Assembly: GCF_006228385.1 (NCBI RefSeq)
Contig: NZ_CP039852.1
Location: forward strand, 1,178,001-1,242,000
Length of the DNA stretch: 64,000 nt
DNA from: Salinimonas iocasae
GTDB taxonomy: Bacteria; Pseudomonadota; Gammaproteobacteria; Enterobacterales; Alteromonadaceae
Direction: 5' to 3'
Shown: one piece after another, positions 1 to 8,861 of the stretch
Layout: every line of letters starts with the position of its first letter
Position numbering within the stretch: the first letter of the stretch is position 1
Translations under genes and position numbers: made by a program
The notes under the pieces: generated by a model
The model's database searches: none
Told to the model about the DNA's origin: nothing
Seen by the model: the letters and a program-made list of their open reading frames with translations, nothing else

Positions 1-261
1 ATTGGCTTCGGTGTGGGTATTGGTATTGCATTCTTACTGAATCAGCTATCACCGGTATTGGTTCGAGCAAGACAATTGCGTGAGCTAACTGATTATCCAG
101 TTTGGGGAACAGTGACCCACCTTGAGATAGAGTCTATTGGCAAAGATAATAAGCGTCGTTATGTGGTTTTTGCGGCAAGCTCACTGGCTCTGGTATTTAT
201 CTATGGAGCGTTGATGGCTGCAGAATTAATGAACCTTAACCTGCAAGGTGTGTTGTCATGA
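1..261 (+). CDS. Chain-length determinant (Wzz/GumC-like), XrtA type, C-terminal end only
   Basis: The frame is open from base 1, so the gene starts left of the window and only about 86 residues are visible. Two hydrophobic segments (IGFGVGIGIAFLL at the start, and YVVFAASSLALVFIYGALMAAEL near the end) flank a loop with SPVLVRARQLRELTDYPVWGTV. This is the usual C-terminal transmembrane hairpin and proline-rich motif of polysaccharide co-polymerases. These inner-membrane proteins set EPS chain length together with a BY-kinase. The stop overlaps the next start as ATGA, so the two genes are translationally coupled, and the partner is indeed a BY-kinase. The family call rests on this tail plus context; the periplasmic domain cannot be seen. 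Confidence 0.8.
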   Translation: MGFGVGIGIAFLLNQLSPVLVRARQLRELTDYPVWGTVTHLEIESIGKDNKRRYVVFAASSLALVFIYGALMAAELMNLNLQGVLS

Positions 262-1178
262 GCAGTACAATAGAAAAAGCCCTTCAGCGCCGTCGTGAAG
301 CGATGGCGGCAGAGAAGGCGAAAAAACAGAGCGCTGATAGCGCAGAGCAGCAGTCTGAGCCGTCAGTATCTGCTACTCGTCAAAGATCGGCGACAAAAAG
401 ACCGCAGGGGCCAGTTTCGCAAATTGAACCCTTTAACATCGATATTGAAAGGCTGGAGCGAAACGGCCATGTCTCGTTGTCAGGTGTTCGCAAGGGTATA
501 AACGAAGAATATCGTGAGATTAAGCGTAAACTGCTTGCAAATGCGTTTGGACCGCTATCTTCAACCATAAAGAATAGCAATATCATTATGGTTACCAGTG
601 GGCGCCCTTCTGAAGGAAAGACATTCACTGCGACGAATCTTGCGTTGAGTATAGCCTCAGAACAAGATAAGACGGTTCTGCTGGTCGATGCTGATGTATT
701 AAAGCCAAATGTACTGAATACCTTTGGTCTCGAGCGCAGAAGCGGACTGATGGAGTATCTCACTGGGGAAGTTGACGATATTGCTGACGTACTGTATCCG
801 ACGAATGTTGATAAGCTGAAGATAATTCCAGCGGGCCGTACACATCATTTATCTACTGAATTGCTGGCTAGCCAGAAAATGCATGAAACAGTTGATGAGT
901 TTGCTAATCGCTATCCTGACCGTATTGTTATTTTTGATACGCCACCACTAATTGGTATTACAGAAAGTGCTATTTTGGCTAACTTTGCCGGTCAGGCCGT
1001 GGTTGTAACAGAAGAAGGGAACTCTAAGCTATCTGATATACGCTTAAGTGTTGAACGGCTTAATCCTGATATGGCAATTGGCTTCGTCGTTAACAAAGTA
1101 GTCAATAAGGATGCCAACGACCCGGGTTACTATGGATATTATTATGGACAAGAACAAGAAAGAGCTAATGGCGCGTAA
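258..1178 (+). CDS. XrtA-associated tyrosine autokinase (BY-kinase)
   Basis: This is the cytoplasmic tyrosine kinase partner of the upstream chain-length protein, controlling EPS polymerisation by cyclic autophosphorylation. A basic, low-complexity N-terminus (1-60) precedes a P-loop ATPase domain. Walker A is SGRPSEGKT (114-122), Walker A' VDAD (143-146) and Walker B IFDTPP (225-230), the pattern of BY-kinases such as CpsD and Wzc-C. A C-terminal tyrosine cluster YYGYYYG (291-297) is the expected autophosphorylation site. The protein is separate from the Wzz-like membrane protein, as in the PEP-CTERM TyrKin subfamily. The ATG at 258 overlaps the upstream stop by 4 bases. Its natural antagonist may be the tyrosine phosphatase at 30106. 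Confidence 0.93.
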   Translation: MSSTIEKALQRRREAMAAEKAKKQSADSAEQQSEPSVSATRQRSATKRPQGPVSQIEPFNIDIERLERNGHVSLSGVRKGINEEYREIKRKLLANAFGPLSSTIKNSNIIMVTSGRPSEGKTFTATNLALSIASEQDKTVLLVDADVLKPNVLNTFGLERRSGLMEYLTGEVDDIADVLYPTNVDKLKIIPAGRTHHLSTELLASQKMHETVDEFANRYPDRIVIFDTPPLIGITESAILANFAGQAVVVTEEGNSKLSDIRLSVERLNPDMAIGFVVNKVVNKDANDPGYYGYYYGQEQERANGA

Positions 1179-2799
1179 GTTTACTGCGTCTAAGTTAGCA
1201 TTGTTCACCTGCTCCGCATTGGCGACGGGTGTCGTCAGTGCCGGAGATCTGGAAATACGACCCAGAGCGTCTTCTGAACTTATTTTTCAACAGATAGATT
1301 CTGATATCCGTGGTGATCGAGATGTGACCACGCTCCGGATTGAGCCATCTGTTGATGCGGTTTACACAGCTAAACGCGCCAGTGCATCAGCGAATATCTC
1401 TGCAACCCACTTAGAGCGTGATACCGATGCATTTAGCTCGCGCAATGACTTCCTTGAATATCAGTACGAGGGTCAGCTGGATGTTATTGAACGCTTACTA
1501 ACAATAGGTGTACTGGGGCGTTCCAGATATTTAAACGCGAATACGAATAACTTTCTTATTTCCGACCAGCTAACAAATTCTAATGATCTGACGCGCACGC
1601 AAACCGATACGATTCGCGCATCGAGCGACTTTACCCGAAATCCGCTAATCGAAGCGAGAACCTCTGTATCGTTCAGCAAAGTGCAGGCAGAAGAAAATCA
1701 GTTTCGAAATACCGGCAGGCTCAATAACGAAACATTTGAGGCAAACGCTAACATAACGGATGGTAGCGCTATTCAGGGCTTCAAATGGGAGCTGGATGGC
1801 ATGTATAGCGATACGGATCGTTCAGAAGCTAACCTGGGAACCTTTGAAACGCATGAGGTTGATGGATTTGTTGACCGGTTGATTTACGGAAGGTGGGCGT
1901 TTAGGGTCACTGGCTGGTCAGAATCTTATGAATTTCGCAGCCAGGGCAATTTCATTCAGGACGTTCGCGAGTTTGATAGCTATGGTGGGGGTATAACCTA
2001 CTATAAAGCTGAAGACCGCTACATATCACTGACTGTAAATAAGGCGAACTCGTCTAATCCGGAAAATGACGGTGATGTTTTCCCTGGCGTTGATGTTAAT
2101 TGGGCATTTACGAACCGCACGAATATCAGTGCACGCTATGGACAACGTTTTTATGGTGATGCTACGAATTTGCGTATCAGTCACGCGACGCGCAAAATCA
2201 GAACGTCAGTCTTTTATTCTGAAGACGTAAGGAACGCCTCTCAATTCCTGGGGGCGAATAATACTGACGGTGTGTTAGTTTGTCCTGGGTCAGGATTTTC
2301 TCCAGGCTGCTTCCAGCCAGATACCCTTGCCTATGAATTAACAGGCGGTCAGCAGTTCATTCAGCTTGGCGAAGATAACAACGTTATTGATGATAGTATT
2401 ATCCTGAGAAAGGGCGGTGGCTTTGAAATGAGCTATCAGTCCAGGGTGTTCACGGTTGGTATTTTTGCCAGATACAATGACGATAACTTTCTTGGCCAGC
2501 AACGGCGACGCAAAACGGAATCATTTGGTACCAACGGTACCTATCGTATAGGTGCATTCACACGTTTAAATGCGGCCTTAAGCTTTGCTGACATTGAACG
2601 GGATGACGACCTGCTTGGTCGAGGAACCGGAGAAAATATGCGGTTCAACCTTGGTCTCAATCATAGGTTTTCACCGCATCTCAATCTGAACGCAGGCTAT
2701 TCTTTCGTAGAGCAGGAAGGTGGTGTTTCGCTCGGCGGGTTCGGAAGTAACTACACAGAAAATCGCTTCCAGGTAGGTGTGACCTATACCTTCAGGTAA
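1168..2799 (+). CDS. XrtA-system outer-membrane beta-barrel protein
   Basis: The protein has about 543 residues with a signal peptide (MARKFTASKL... cut near VVSAG) and then alternating hydrophobic/polar strands rich in aromatic and charged residues. It ends in VGVTYTFR, a typical outer-membrane barrel C-terminus with a near-terminal aromatic residue. It matches the family always found behind the PEP-CTERM tyrosine kinase, probably an EPS export or secretin-like barrel; the exact role is unknown. I place the start at the ATG at 1168, 11 bases inside the kinase gene and preceded by GAAAGAG, because it puts the signal peptide at the N-terminus. An ATG at 1144 is an alternative. The gene closes the first operon and is followed by a strong terminator. 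Confidence 0.85.
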   Translation: MARKFTASKLALFTCSALATGVVSAGDLEIRPRASSELIFQQIDSDIRGDRDVTTLRIEPSVDAVYTAKRASASANISATHLERDTDAFSSRNDFLEYQYEGQLDVIERLLTIGVLGRSRYLNANTNNFLISDQLTNSNDLTRTQTDTIRASSDFTRNPLIEARTSVSFSKVQAEENQFRNTGRLNNETFEANANITDGSAIQGFKWELDGMYSDTDRSEANLGTFETHEVDGFVDRLIYGRWAFRVTGWSESYEFRSQGNFIQDVREFDSYGGGITYYKAEDRYISLTVNKANSSNPENDGDVFPGVDVNWAFTNRTNISARYGQRFYGDATNLRISHATRKIRTSVFYSEDVRNASQFLGANNTDGVLVCPGSGFSPGCFQPDTLAYELTGGQQFIQLGEDNNVIDDSIILRKGGGFEMSYQSRVFTVGIFARYNDDNFLGQQRRRKTESFGTNGTYRIGAFTRLNAALSFADIERDDDLLGRGTGENMRFNLGLNHRFSPHLNLNAGYSFVEQEGGVSLGGFGSNYTENRFQVGVTYTFR

Positions 2800-2813
2800 A
2801 GCAACATGACAAC

Positions 2814-2841
2814 AAAAAGCCAGCAATCGCTGGCTTTTTTT
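2814..2841 (+). terminator. Rho-independent terminator after the barrel gene
   Basis: The stem GCCAGC / GCTGGC (2819-2824 with 2829-2834) has a four-base loop, is extended by A-T pairs, and is followed by a run of seven T. It lies 19 bases after the barrel stop and closes the Wzz-kinase-barrel operon. Confidence 0.9.
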
Positions 2842-3007
2842 GTGTCTGGGTGAATACGGTGAATGAGGGTAAGTAATTACCTTAAGTTTAACGAGACTTT
2901 CTTTTATTAGTAGCGGTAATTTAAGAGATGCCAGTATTAGTGGTATTTCTCAGCCAGTACCGTTGTATCGAACAGAAATAAAGGATATTCAGGCTGCCTG
3001 ATTAATT

Positions 3008-4009
3008 CTATTGCCCTGCGCGTAACTTCTCTATCCACGACGCGTAACGAACGGCAGTATTGGTTGTTGCAGGCAGGCTCAATCGGGGCACGGTAAACGG
3101 ATTTTTATTGACCGAGTCCAGTACAAAATACCCGGGCTCAGAGGTCAGGGCACCAATAAATCCGTGCTGCTCAACAATTTCGGTAGCCCGCTCATCAAAA
3201 TCTTCCTGCATGCCCACCGGGTAGCAGAACAACTGAGAAGGAGATTCAATATTCTCATTCAAAACGCTCAGGCTATCGGTGAGTTCCTGTTGAATATCTT
3301 CTTTAGATAATGTTGACAGTGGACTGTGACTACACGTGTGTGAACCGACAGTTAACCCCTGCTTCTGAAGCTCTCTGAGGCGCTCCCAGCACGTTGGTTC
3401 GAAATGCCGGGTGTCAACGGCGCTATCGCCGCATAAAGTGTCTTTAAGCTTACGTACAAAGGTCATACGAGCATTTCTTTCCAGACGCTTTGCATGTAAT
3501 GATAAATATCGGCGCGCGTGGCGCTTATCTTTTAACGATAATATACGTTCACCAGGAACCCCCAGTGCACCTGCATCAAGACTTTCATGCTCGGTCGCGC
3601 GGATCGTTGTTGCGATTTGGGCATCCCACGGCAGAATCTGCTTATCGATCAAATCAGTAATAACAAAAAGCGTCGGACGGGCGTCGTATTTCAGCAAAAT
3701 CGGAATTAATGTTTCAGCCTGGTCGCGGTAACCGTCATCGACCGTGAAACACACATAGTTTTTAGAAGGGTTCAGGTGCTGGCGTTTTGAAAACAGCGCA
3801 TCAATACTGATAAATTCACAACCATGCCGACGCAAAAGGCGTAAGAAACCTTCGAGCATCGTAAGATCCACACCATTTAATCCATGTGGACCGACTGGGC
3901 GGTGTAAAGTAAAAATGCAAATATGCTGGCTTAATGCTTTATTTAACAGCCAGTTCAGTCCTTTGCTCAGAAACAACGAATGTATCAAACTACTAGTCCA
4001 ACTTCTCAA
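3008..4009 (-). CDS. Polysaccharide deacetylase (NodB/CE4 family)
   Basis: A metal-dependent deacetylase of the NodB fold, expected to remove N- or O-acetyl groups from a glycan. TVDDGY (89-94) carries the catalytic and metal-binding aspartates and HTCSH (224-228) is the metal-binding histidine motif. A later segment, LFCYPVG, is also typical. No clear signal peptide is visible, only a weakly hydrophobic N-terminus, so cytoplasmic or membrane-associated action is possible. The first start available is TTG at 4009, and no ATG occurs before residue 51, so the start is uncertain. The gene stands alone between opposing neighbours. The N-terminal LHRPVGPHG region resembles the MYHRV entry of related deacetylases. 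Confidence 0.85.
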   Translation of the reverse strand: MRSWTSSLIHSLFLSKGLNWLLNKALSQHICIFTLHRPVGPHGLNGVDLTMLEGFLRLLRRHGCEFISIDALFSKRQHLNPSKNYVCFTVDDGYRDQAETLIPILLKYDARPTLFVITDLIDKQILPWDAQIATTIRATEHESLDAGALGVPGERILSLKDKRHARRYLSLHAKRLERNARMTFVRKLKDTLCGDSAVDTRHFEPTCWERLRELQKQGLTVGSHTCSHSPLSTLSKEDIQQELTDSLSVLNENIESPSQLFCYPVGMQEDFDERATEIVEQHGFIGALTSEPGYFVLDSVNKNPFTVPRLSLPATTNTAVRYASWIEKLRAGQ

Positions 4010-4406
4010 TTACCTGTACGTGCCTAATGGCAACGCTCCTGCATCTGCCAGCAGAGCACTTGTATACGCGCCAAAACAGAAAAAGCAGCACTCGAAAAAT
4101 CTGATTGCACAGATTTGCATCACGCGTAAGCGCTACACCCACAATATTACTACCGGAAAACCCGCTATTAACACGCCTGAGAACAGCCTGTAGTATCGAA
4201 GCAAAAGCACCCCGACGAGGCCTACCACAATAACTTCAAATTAACATAATCCAATAAGTAAGCCTATATTTCCTTTTTCGTTCAGTTGCACGTAAACTGT
4301 AAACAAATTACTTTATCGCGAAACGATCTGTTGTAGTAATTAATTACTATAAGTTGTTATTAGTAATCATGCTCAAAAAGAGCAGGTGTAAGGGTTTAAA
4401 AATAGT
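4010..4406. other. 397-bp intergenic region between divergent deacetylase genes
   Basis: No convincing gene is seen. The right part (from about 4240) is AT-rich and must hold the promoter of the plus-strand deacetylase at 4407. It contains a perfect 16-bp palindrome at 4334-4349, listed separately. A plus-strand open frame from 3915 to 4193 mostly lies antisense to the deacetylase and has no protein-like features. Confidence 0.6.
4334..4349. promoter_or_regulatory. Perfect 16-bp palindrome, candidate operator
   Basis: TAGTAATTAATTACTA reads the same on both strands and lies 58 bases before the start of the XrtA-type deacetylase gene. Its position suits a dimeric regulator site, but no regulator can be named and AT-rich palindromes can arise by chance. 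Confidence 0.35.
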
Positions 4407-5291
4407 ATGGCAAATGTGAATGCGATGACAGTAGATGTGGAAGAGTACTTCCAGGTCGAAGCTTTCGCCAGTGATATCCCCGTTAACGAATGGTCAAAGT
4501 ACGAATCCCGCCTGGCCATTCAAATGGACAAACTGCTGGGCACGTTTGCTGACACCAATGTTAAGGCCACCTTTTTTACACTTGGCTGGATTGCAGAGGC
4601 GCATCCCGACATCTTAAAGCGTATTGTGGCCGAAGGGCACGAAATTGCCAGTCATGGTTTTATGCACCAGCACTTATCTAAGCAAAACGCGGATATATTT
4701 TCTGAAGACATCAGTAAAGCAAAGAAGCTGATTGAGGATACTACGGGCGTCGAGGTAAAAGGTTACCGTGCCCCCTGCTTTTCTATTAGTGCCGATAATG
4801 ACTGGGCGCATGATCTTATTGCAGAGGCGGGCTATCAATATAGTTCAAGCAGTTACCCTATTAAACACGATTTATATGGAGTGCCGCTGGCGCCGCGTGA
4901 TGCATATCGCCTTTCAAATGGCTTACTGGAAATTCCGGTAACCACAACGATTTGGCGGGATAGGGTGTTTCCCGCCGGCGGTGGTGGTTACTTCAGGCTT
5001 TTACCATTCTGGGTGTTTGATTTTCTGTTTGGAAAAGGACAGAAAGACCGTACAGCGAACTTCTATACACACCCGTGGGAGTTCGATCCTGAACAGCCCC
5101 GCATTGAAAGTAATTTTAAATCGCAATTCCGTCACCACGTTAATCAAAAGTCAGCAATGAAGAAACTGGCAAAGCTGTGCGGAAAGTACGAATGGACGAC
5201 GATGGAAAACGCTTACCTTTCAAAAGAACACCCTACACTGGGTGATTGGTTAAGTGTCGCCAGTGGCAAGTACAGTGAGAAAGCCAGCTGA
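4407..5291 (+). CDS. XrtA-system polysaccharide deacetylase (DUF3473-type)
   Basis: The protein is 294 residues and opens with NAMTVDVEEYFQVEAF, the signature of the PEP-CTERM-locus deacetylase subfamily. Asp10 sits in TVDVEEYF, the metal-binding ASHGFMHQHL block is at 81-90, GYRAPCFSI follows, and a late YTHPWEFDP motif belongs to the C-terminal DUF3473 extension. It probably deacetylates the EPS repeat unit. There is no signal peptide. The start at 4407 is chosen for length match; a second in-frame ATG at 4425 (MTVDVEEYF) is possible. The gene is monocistronic and converges on the CelD/FemAB operon. Confidence 0.92.
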   Translation: MANVNAMTVDVEEYFQVEAFASDIPVNEWSKYESRLAIQMDKLLGTFADTNVKATFFTLGWIAEAHPDILKRIVAEGHEIASHGFMHQHLSKQNADIFSEDISKAKKLIEDTTGVEVKGYRAPCFSISADNDWAHDLIAEAGYQYSSSSYPIKHDLYGVPLAPRDAYRLSNGLLEIPVTTTIWRDRVFPAGGGGYFRLLPFWVFDFLFGKGQKDRTANFYTHPWEFDPEQPRIESNFKSQFRHHVNQKSAMKKLAKLCGKYEWTTMENAYLSKEHPTLGDWLSVASGKYSEKAS

Positions 5292-5375
5292 TTGTAAGTA
5301 GAATCCCATTTGCGACCTGATGACTGTTTTTAAGCATTTGTCAGGCGCAATTATCAGGCACAATGCGTAACGGCC

Positions 5376-6386
5376 TCAGGGATTCCGCTTTAGCCAGATG
5401 TGCGTCATCAGCCGCTGTTTGAGGTTCAACCCAAACCTGGTAGGCAATAATAATCCATGCCGCGGTTCATGAACATTTCCCCAGTCCTGTTTATAATCCT
5501 CTTCGCCACGCAAATAATCTATAACATCCAGCCCCTGATCGCCCAGCTGCTGAATAACTTCATGCAGTAAAATAATACCTGGCGAAAAACGACGTTCGTC
5601 CTCATCAGTAACCGGCACAAAATAAAGCAGAGTAGATGCGTGGGTAAAGCCCAGGTGCGCAGCAATCAACTTACCGTCTTTCGTTATATAACTTAAATGG
5701 ACGTGCCGCTCCAGTGCATCTAACAGTGATAATATAGTCTGCCTGTTTGCACTACGCGTGAGGGCGTTCTCGCCGTGGCGCTGCGCAGACATATCCAGAA
5801 TCTGAGAAATGATTTCCCTGCTAAACGCAGCATTTATGTTTACAGTGATATCACCCGTTTCTTTCAGCTTACGCAGGCGACGCCTGGCTTCCCGGGCAAC
5901 CTTGGCCTTTATTGGTGCGCCAAGACTTCTGAACTGTGTGTGCGTCCAGGACTGACACGGCTGACATCCTGATTGGGCTTTTAACAAATTACTAAGGGTA
6001 TTGTCAGGGTAAGGGAAGTACAGCGAGTGCTTTCGAAATGCAGAACTGGCCAGTTTATCCAGCATTAATCGGAATACCGAATTCAGTTGGTCCGGGTCTT
6101 CCGTATCCGCGAGCAGGGCCTGGTAGTCCGTAAAATGCTGGCAAAGATGTGTAAGTACGCTGACGCTGGCTTTTGCCGATAACCGGCGTTGAGCCAGTGG
6201 CAATATGGCAACGCATTGTTCTTCATGCCAGACACTTAGCAACACAGGCTCATTGCCCAACGCTACCTGCGCCTCACACCACTTATATCGAATAAAAACG
6301 GATGGGTTGAGGCGCTCTTCCAATTCCTGCCATTGCGGTTTGAGAGCGGTAAGCCCGGACTCACCAATATCCAGCCTGGCTTCCAT
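5376..6386 (-). CDS. CelD/BcsL-like GNAT acetyltransferase
   Basis: The protein is 336 residues with the two-lobed GNAT layout of the CelD family, acyltransferases found in cellulose and EPS clusters. The C-terminal lobe contains VHLSYITKDGKLIAAHLGF, LLYFVPVTDEDERRFSPGIILLHEVIQQL and DYLRGEEDYKQDWG, the characteristic CelD segment. It most likely modifies a sugar or lipid-linked intermediate; the substrate is unknown. I place the start at the ATG at 6386, which overlaps the FemAB stop as TGATG. A longer frame to 6452 exists but would overlap the upstream gene by 67 bases. It is the last gene of the minus-strand GT2-DegT-FemAB-CelD operon. Confidence 0.85.
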   Translation of the reverse strand: MEARLDIGESGLTALKPQWQELEERLNPSVFIRYKWCEAQVALGNEPVLLSVWHEEQCVAILPLAQRRLSAKASVSVLTHLCQHFTDYQALLADTEDPDQLNSVFRLMLDKLASSAFRKHSLYFPYPDNTLSNLLKAQSGCQPCQSWTHTQFRSLGAPIKAKVAREARRRLRKLKETGDITVNINAAFSREIISQILDMSAQRHGENALTRSANRQTILSLLDALERHVHLSYITKDGKLIAAHLGFTHASTLLYFVPVTDEDERRFSPGIILLHEVIQQLGDQGLDVIDYLRGEEDYKQDWGNVHEPRHGLLLPTRFGLNLKQRLMTHIWLKRNP

Positions 6387-7675
6387 CAGGGCAGCTGCTT
6401 GGAAAGAAAAGGCCCGATATGCCGGGTAAGCCACACGGGCAGGCGTTGCCAAACGGCAATCGCAAGTTTGAATTTAGGGTTGTCGGGGTTTAACGAGTCA
6501 CCCGATGGTTCGGCACTAAAGTTATACCAGTAATGCTGTAATGGTTCTGCGCCCCATTGTTTCTTAAAACGATAGGTGCCTGCATCCTGGGTGGAACGTC
6601 CAAAATCAAACCACTGCATGTTCTTCTCAATAGCGAAATGAAGAATCTGATGATATAACCACATATTCATATTCATCTTATTCGCATCGCGAATGGTCGA
6701 CGCCCACGGTATCTCCATCATGCTGCCATTAATCAACAAAAAACCTGTCGCGACAGGTTGATCGTTCACATAAGCCACGGCAATGAAAGTTTGGTCTGGC
6801 AGCACATCCATCAATGTCGAGAAGAATCGCTTATCGTTTACCGGCGTTCCCAGATCACGCATGTTTCGAGCAAAAACATCATAAAAGTCGTCAAGCAACT
6901 CTTGTTTGCCAACCTTAAATTTAGGGCGATACGGTTCGGCTTTTTTTACTTGCGCTCGTACCTTTGCTCCTATTTCATTGTCGAATGTTGCACCCGAGTC
7001 AGGGAGTGCCCGCAGCATCGAGACCTTTTTAGTTGATGCCTCGAACCGACTCTTCGCCGTTGTTCTTATCTCGGTATATTTTGCATCACCCTTCTTGGCG
7101 TCATTTTCGCAGACTTCAAGCAGCGCGGCGAACACATTCTCAAATCGGGTAACCGGTCCGCCGTAATTGAAAAAGGGCAGCGAGACACCAAAATTTCCTA
7201 GCAGGGGTGTGGTTAAAAAAATCAATGGTAATCCACCGATGACCTTATTATTATCATCACGGGCAAGCAATACTTCGCCAGTCGTGTAGGGCTGGCTGGT
7301 CAGAAACTGCCAGATATCTTTTTTGTGATATACCGTAGCGTGTTTATGAGTGGATACAAACTCCCACCACTGGGTAAGGTCGCCATCCTCGCCAATGCGA
7401 GAAACCGAGAAGTTGCCATTATAGGTTGCTTCTGGCTGGGCAAACTGACCAGGCAAAGCAGCTTTTGCAGACGTTTCCTGTTCAGTATTTTGCGCTTTTA
7501 AAAGTGCCTTCTGTTCAGCTTCAAGATCTTTAACAGCGGTGCTGACTTCCTGCATCTTCGCTACAAGTGCCTGATGCTCATCAGAGCCTGACTCAACATC
7601 TTTAAACTGACGCGCTATCTTACCTTTTTCCGCTTTTAAGGCTTTGAGTTGTTTTTTTACTGCTTTGATATCCAT
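6386..7675 (-). CDS. FemAB-family XrtA/PEP-CTERM system protein
   Basis: The protein is 429 residues. An N-terminal coiled coil (about 1-65, with KKQLKALKAEKGKIARQ and later KDLEAEQKALLKA) is followed by a FemAB/GNAT-like double domain. Recognisable pieces are ITFLTTPLLGNFGVSLPFFNYGG-like core text, MEIPWASTIRDANKMNMNMWLYHQ and WFDFGRSTQDAGTYRFKKQWG near the C-terminus, which define the PEP-CTERM FemAB subfamily. FemAB enzymes transfer amino acids from aminoacyl-tRNA or use acyl-CoA; here the acceptor is probably the EPS or its lipid carrier (inference). The seven-base gap from the DegT gene and the TGATG overlap with CelD support one operon. The added coiled coil is unusual for FemX enzymes. 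Confidence 0.9.
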   Translation of the reverse strand: MDIKAVKKQLKALKAEKGKIARQFKDVESGSDEHQALVAKMQEVSTAVKDLEAEQKALLKAQNTEQETSAKAALPGQFAQPEATYNGNFSVSRIGEDGDLTQWWEFVSTHKHATVYHKKDIWQFLTSQPYTTGEVLLARDDNNKVIGGLPLIFLTTPLLGNFGVSLPFFNYGGPVTRFENVFAALLEVCENDAKKGDAKYTEIRTTAKSRFEASTKKVSMLRALPDSGATFDNEIGAKVRAQVKKAEPYRPKFKVGKQELLDDFYDVFARNMRDLGTPVNDKRFFSTLMDVLPDQTFIAVAYVNDQPVATGFLLINGSMMEIPWASTIRDANKMNMNMWLYHQILHFAIEKNMQWFDFGRSTQDAGTYRFKKQWGAEPLQHYWYNFSAEPSGDSLNPDNPKFKLAIAVWQRLPVWLTRHIGPFLSKQLP

Positions 7676-7682
7676 ACTCGTC

Positions 7683-8861
7683 TTAATTTTGATTCAGCGG
7701 AGCGTCCGCCAGCCACTGCCGATGGTCATCCAAAATCGTTACCATACGATGTACGTGGTGTTTTTTCACGTGATGGTGCAGGGGCAAAGTTAATAATCGC
7801 TCGGCTAACACTTTACTTACCGGCGTGGCGAAGGGGGCCTGGCAGTCCCTGGCGACGCCTTCAATATTATAAAGAGGTTCACCGTACATGGGGGAGGCGC
7901 CTAACCCGGACGCGTTGAGTACTCTTAGTAAGTGATTACGCGCTTGCTTACTTTGGGTCAGAACCGGAAAGCGGAGTAACCTCCGTTGAGTGGACTGTGA
8001 GGCCCATAACGGTGTTACCGCCTGCTGTAACATTGTCTGAATATGCACAGGCTGTCGCAAATAAGCCAGTATGCTGGCAGTCAGTCGTTCCTGTCGGGTG
8101 GCATCCATTGCGTGGACATCATCCAGTGAGTGGTAAACGGTTGCACCGACATTTAAACCGGGTAAACGGGAAATGCCACCGTAGAAAAGTGGCTGACATA
8201 CCGTGTTAAAAACCCGGCGCTTAATGTCGTACATGGAAGCGTTTTGCGGTGCCGGGGCGATATCAGGCTCAAATGATGACACCCGCGATGTATTCCAGGC
8301 CAACAAACCGCCACCCATCAAATTCACCGGCTTTCCCCGACCGAAGGAGGTGATGAAAAAATCAGCGTGATGGGTGTGTGTCGGCAGGGCGTAGTGTTTC
8401 AGTGACGCGATGTGAGAGGTCACTGATACTTCCGGAAACCATTGTGCATTGTCTTCAATAATCAGTGTATCTTCACCAACAATCGAGCGGATTTGCACCA
8501 AGTCCATACTCATACCGAATAGCGCCGGGCAAATAACGATGTCAGGCTTTTTATCCAGCCGGGTAAGGTGTTCAGGATTAAGTTGATAGTGTTCAGCGGC
8601 AAGGTCAACAATAACCGGTGTTATACCCGCGTAAACACAAGCCGCCACCAGATCGGGACAGGTGTAGCCAGGGATAACCGCTGTCAGGGATTGCTCAAAG
8701 TCATGCTGACTCCGGTACCACGCCAAAATAGCGCCCAGTGCTGCAGTGCCCGAGTTAACCAGGCTATGCTCGAACCCACTGAGGGTTAGTGAGCTCGACA
8801 AGTAGTCACGGGAACGGGGAAGTACGCGTGTGCCAACCGGAGCAAGTTGCGACCATTTCAT
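7683..8861 (-). CDS. DegT/DnrJ/EryC1-like PLP-dependent aminotransferase
   Basis: A fold-type-I PLP enzyme of 392 residues. The phosphate-binding VNSGTAALGAIL segment, LIIEDNAQ with the cofactor aspartate (about Asp137) and SFGRGKPVNLMGGG with the Schiff-base lysine (about Lys177) are all present. Such enzymes make amino sugars by transaminating a keto nucleotide sugar, but this one is divergent and sits beside FemAB, so an amino-acyl or amino-sugar decoration is equally plausible. The start at 8861 gives an ATGA overlap with the upstream GT2; a frame extends to 8879. Gene order GT2-DegT-FemAB-CelD suggests the four act on one substituent. Confidence 0.82.
   Translation of the reverse strand: MKWSQLAPVGTRVLPRSRDYLSSSLTLSGFEHSLVNSGTAALGAILAWYRSQHDFEQSLTAVIPGYTCPDLVAACVYAGITPVIVDLAAEHYQLNPEHLTRLDKKPDIVICPALFGMSMDLVQIRSIVGEDTLIIEDNAQWFPEVSVTSHIASLKHYALPTHTHHADFFITSFGRGKPVNLMGGGLLAWNTSRVSSFEPDIAPAPQNASMYDIKRRVFNTVCQPLFYGGISRLPGLNVGATVYHSLDDVHAMDATRQERLTASILAYLRQPVHIQTMLQQAVTPLWASQSTQRRLLRFPVLTQSKQARNHLLRVLNASGLGASPMYGEPLYNIEGVARDCQAPFATPVSKVLAERLLTLPLHHHVKKHHVHRMVTILDDHRQWLADAPLNQN

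Noticed and set aside
3915..4193. Plus-strand 92-residue open frame
   Set aside because: It overlaps the deacetylase start on the other strand and has no ribosome-binding site or protein-like composition.
5292..5375. Possible stem near TGCGACCTGA...GTCAGGCGCA
   Set aside because: The arms pair poorly and lack a T-run, so no terminator is called between these convergent genes.
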